A DNA stretch of 8,616 bases from Bacteroidales bacterium (GTDB lineage: Bacteria > Bacteroidota > Bacteroidia > Bacteroidales > VadinHA17), in contig DOZA01000023.1 in assembly GCA_003518245.1 (NCBI GenBank), positions 1-8,616 on the forward strand, given 5' to 3'. Shown piece by piece: positions 6,773 to 8,616 of this stretch. Position 1 is the stretch's first letter. Each line of letters begins with the position of its first letter. A model generated the notes under the pieces. It searched no databases. It saw nothing but the letters and a program-made list of their open reading frames with translations, and was not told the DNA's origin. A program made the position numbers and the translations under genes.

Positions 6773-7705
6773 TTACTTCATATATAAAGTTTCATAGACA
6801 AGAATTGATGCCAGCAGGTCAAAAAGAGCCGTACCTACAGATTTAAATACTTCAGTTGAGAAGGTTTCTTTTTTGTTTTTCATTAATTGACCTGCGATAA
6901 GAAAATCTGATTCATAAAGAAAACCTTTTCTCAGGGGATATATCAGATCTCCGCTTTCTTCAAGCCCATGCATTGAATCCACGTATATTTTATCTGCCAG
7001 TTTGTATAAAGTATCGGGAAACTCCCTCATATTTTTTTTATATGATCCAATACCGATTATTGTCCTGTCCTTCAGTAGCTGTGCATCATCCGGTAATACA
7101 GGGACTCCGGAGTTTGTCGCAGTGATTATTATTTCAGAGTTTTCACAAAGATGGTGACTGTTCTTAGCAATAATTATTTCAATATCAGGGTATTCTTTAA
7201 TGAAACGTTCAGTAAAAGCTGAGTAAGCGTTCGTATTCCTGTCATAGATTATCAATCTTTGAATATTACGTTCTGAGCAGGCAAAAAGTGCCTGATGCAA
7301 ACCCTGGGTTCCAAGACCGATAATACCCAGATTAGATGAATCAACAGGTGACAGATGTCTTACAGCAAAGCTTCCAACAGCAGCAGTCCTCATTGCTGTT
7401 ATAGCAGGAGCATCTAATATTGCCAGTGCTTCCCCTGTCTCACGCTTATTAAGAATAACCAGACCCTGTAAGGGTTCTTTGCCTTTTTTAATATTTCCTT
7501 GGAAAAGGGTGATCAGTTTTGTAGAGAAATAATTTTCAGTAATACAGGGCATCAGTAATAGGGTGTTATCATCAAAATCGACATGCGTCCTTAATGGCAT
7601 TATATAATCTTTACCTGGCTCAAGCTTGAAAGATTTTTCTATCATATCAACCCACCCGGTGTATGAAACAGCAGAATGTATCTCTTTATATTGAATATGA
7701 ATCAT
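6773..7705 (-). CDS. Ornithine cyclodeaminase/mu-crystallin family NAD(P)-dependent enzyme
   Basis: This 310-residue protein fits the family throughout. R39, K63 and R106-T107 (LDAPAITAMRTAAVG) keep the same spacing as the substrate-binding R45, K69 and R112-T113 of Pseudomonas ornithine cyclodeaminase. The dinucleotide-binding motif GIIGLGTQG is at 127-135. VDSMHGLEESGDL (242-254) and FSTEVFKSVGTALFDLLAS (282-300) are family C-terminal signatures. The catalytic aspartate of true ornithine cyclodeaminase falls at Y222 here (IGSYKKNMREF), so a cyclodeaminase reaction is unlikely. A ketimine (pyrroline-/piperideine-2-carboxylate) reductase, amino-acid dehydrogenase or SbnB-like role is more plausible. 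It is the first gene of a probable operon with the epimerase and murB. A 14-bp palindrome covers its start codon, and 54 bases of it are copied exactly upstream of the ABC operon. Confidence 0.9.
   Translation of the reverse strand: MIHIQYKEIHSAVSYTGWVDMIEKSFKLEPGKDYIMPLRTHVDFDDNTLLLMPCITENYFSTKLITLFQGNIKKGKEPLQGLVILNKRETGEALAILDAPAITAMRTAAVGSFAVRHLSPVDSSNLGIIGLGTQGLHQALFACSERNIQRLIIYDRNTNAYSAFTERFIKEYPDIEIIIAKNSHHLCENSEIIITATNSGVPVLPDDAQLLKDRTIIGIGSYKKNMREFPDTLYKLADKIYVDSMHGLEESGDLIYPLRKGFLYESDFLIAGQLMKNKKETFSTEVFKSVGTALFDLLASILVYETLYMK
7098..7151 (-). repeat. 54-bp exact inverted duplicate (source copy within the cyclodeaminase-family gene)
   Basis: Read on the minus strand this segment covers the last base of codon 185 to the second base of codon 203. 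It is identical to plus-strand 2641-2694. This is very probably the parent copy, because it lies in continuous, conserved coding sequence (the strand after the Rossmann motif). The two copies are 4.4 kb apart in inverted orientation. Confidence 0.95.
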
Positions 7706-7717
7706 ATTACGTAATAT
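7704..7717. promoter_or_regulatory. 14-bp perfect palindrome over the cyclodeaminase-family start codon
   Basis: ATATTACGTAATAT is identical to its own reverse complement and includes two bases of the minus-strand ATG (7703-7705). It could be an operator for a dimeric regulator. In RNA it could be a five-pair hairpin with an ACGU loop that hides the start codon. High AT content lowers its significance. Confidence 0.4.
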
Positions 7718-7764
7718 TTCAATTAATTGTATTTCAATAATAATATATAATACAAAATATTTAG

Positions 7765-7772
7765 CAAATATA
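7765..7772 (-). promoter_or_regulatory. Candidate -7 promoter element of the cyclodeaminase-epimerase-murB operon
   Basis: The minus strand reads TATATTTG, matching TAnnTTTG and identical to the candidate TetR promoter. Transcription would start near 7758, giving a leader of about 53 nt with the palindrome at its end. No good -33 element is seen. The rest of the 204-base gap to the divergent small membrane gene holds a weak 5-bp-arm inverted repeat (ATCAT/ATGAT, 7792-7806) and AT-rich sequence. Confidence 0.35.
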
Positions 7773-7909
7773 CTATATTGTCTCCACGCATATCATTTTT
7801 CATGATCCATATTGGGAGTAGTAATGTATATTTCCGATCAATTTTTAATTTTCTTTGTTTATAAAGTATGAGAATAATTTAATTAAGCCATAAAAACAGA
7901 AACTGTATT

Positions 7910-8155
7910 ATGTTGAACAGGATAGTTAAAAATTTGACAAAAGGGAAGAAACCATATATTATAGGATTTACCATTGCCGGGGGTATAGGTGGATTCTTAT
8001 ACTGGCGAATTGTAGGGTGTACAACAGGAAGCTGCCCGATAAAATCAGTATGGTATTTTAGTACTCTTTACGGACTGATACTTGGATATCTTGCCGGCGA
8101 TCTGGTATCAGGATTTTTCCATAAAAAAAAGAAAGCAGAATCATCGTATAAATAA
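7910..8155 (+). CDS. Small two-helix membrane protein, DUF6132-like
   Basis: This 81-residue protein has a basic N-terminus (MLNRIVKNLTKGKKP) and two hydrophobic segments at about 16-36 and 48-69. The short loop between them carries two cysteines, GCTTGSCPI (36-44; C37 and C42). It ends in a lysine-rich tail. The helix-GCxxGxCPI-helix layout, with a glycine-rich second helix, is what I recall of the Bacteroidota DUF6132 family; the name is from memory and unconfirmed. The paired cysteines could form a disulfide, carry sulfur or bind a metal. No function is established. It has an ATG start without Shine-Dalgarno, is divergent from the cyclodeaminase-family operon, and lies 86 bases before the Tat-exported oxidoreductase on the same strand. 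Its length and codon use look like a genuine small gene. Confidence 0.75.
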   Translation: MLNRIVKNLTKGKKPYIIGFTIAGGIGGFLYWRIVGCTTGSCPIKSVWYFSTLYGLILGYLAGDLVSGFFHKKKKAESSYK

Positions 8156-8241
8156 TATGCTGGTTTTTACCTCAGGTTTTTGTATTTTGCAGATATATAA
8201 AAATCATATTTCTGAGCAATAACAAAAACTTTATATAGCAT

Positions 8242-8616
8242 ATGAAAACCAACAGAAGAAATTTTCTTAAAACTGCCGCTTTTGCAGGAGCAGGGGCAAT
8301 TTCAGCAGGAAGTATTAATTCATGTAAAACTTCGATGAATGAAACTGAACTTCATCATATCAAAGAAATGGTGGATAAGGAGCATTCCCAGGGATTTAAT
8401 ATGTGCGGATATTCTGCACCTCCATTAGATCTTGTACGGGTTGGTTTTATAGGCCTTGGAAGCCGTGGTTCGGGTGCAGTAAGGAGAATGATGAATATTG
8501 ATGGAACAGAGATTAAGGCCTTATGTGATAAAAGACCTGCAGCGGTAGATAATTCAAGTGATGATGTGCTTATGTTTGGATTTGATAAGCCTGAGTTATA
8601 CAGTGGTGATGAGAAT
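8242..8616 (+). CDS. Tat-exported Gfo/Idh/MocA oxidoreductase, GH109-like, partial (right edge)
   Basis: The first 125 residues are in the window and the frame is open to the edge. The N-terminus is a twin-arginine signal, NRRNFLK (4-10), with a small-residue hydrophobic stretch (11-22) and a cysteine at C28 in SINSC. A spacer (about 30-60) leads into the Rossmann fold VRVGFIGLGSRGSGAVRRM (65-83) with its GxGxxG loop. The second strand ends at ALCDKRP, where D96 is the likely NAD ribose-binding acid. The FNMCGYSAPPLD-VRVGFIGLG junction (52-73) is typical of Bacteroidota secreted Gfo/Idh/MocA proteins annotated as GH109 alpha-N-acetylgalactosaminidase-like, which use a bound NAD+ for glycoside cleavage. 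The catalytic residues lie beyond the window, so oxidoreductase versus glycosidase is open. C28 might be a lipoprotein anchor, though INSC is a poor lipobox. Confidence 0.85.
   Translation, partial: MKTNRRNFLKTAAFAGAGAISAGSINSCKTSMNETELHHIKEMVDKEHSQGFNMCGYSAPPLDLVRVGFIGLGSRGSGAVRRMMNIDGTEIKALCDKRPAAVDNSSDDVLMFGFDKPELYSGDEN

Overview
The window looks like a chromosomal segment of a Bacteroidota bacterium, probably Bacteroidales or Marinilabiliales. The base composition is AT-rich. Most start codons lack a Shine-Dalgarno sequence. Several gene starts follow an 8-mer fitting the Bacteroidota -7 element TAnnTTTG. The partial gene at the right edge resembles the secreted Tat-dependent Gfo/Idh/MocA (GH109-like) oxidoreductases common in that phylum. 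The taxon is inferred from these features and was not searched.

Left part (1-3422, all on the minus strand): a TetR-family regulator, then an ABC exporter cassette of the LolD/MacB/FtsX type. The cassette has one ATPase and two FtsX-like permeases; the second permease overlaps the first by ATGA and runs off the left edge. This reads as a regulated transport operon acting at the inner membrane or periplasm.

Middle (3423-5690): a tandem-repeat-rich intergenic region, then mltG on the plus strand (endolytic murein transglycosylase). It converges on murB on the minus strand (UDP-MurNAc synthesis), with one base between the two stop codons. Both genes serve peptidoglycan.

Right part (5711-8616): minus-strand genes for an NAD(P)-dependent epimerase/reductase and an ornithine cyclodeaminase/mu-crystallin family protein, probably co-transcribed with murB. 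These are followed by a plus-strand small two-helix membrane protein with a C-x4-C motif (DUF6132-like) and the start of the Tat-exported oxidoreductase.

The most unusual observation is a 54-base exact inverted duplication. Bases 2641-2694, in the gap upstream of the ABC ATPase gene, are identical to the coding strand of the ornithine cyclodeaminase-family gene (7098-7151 reverse-complemented, codons 185-203). No similarity is evident outside the 54 bases. In the likely 5' leader of the ABC operon this segment would be transcribed as a perfect antisense to the cyclodeaminase-family mRNA. It may be a functional trans-acting element, a recent templated insertion, a substrate for inversion, or an assembly artefact. 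Other signals are a 19-bp tandem repeat at the TetR gene's promoter, a 14-bp perfect palindrome over the start codon of the cyclodeaminase-family gene, and three tandem 8-mers upstream of mltG. I see no RNA genes, CRISPR arrays or insertion sequences.
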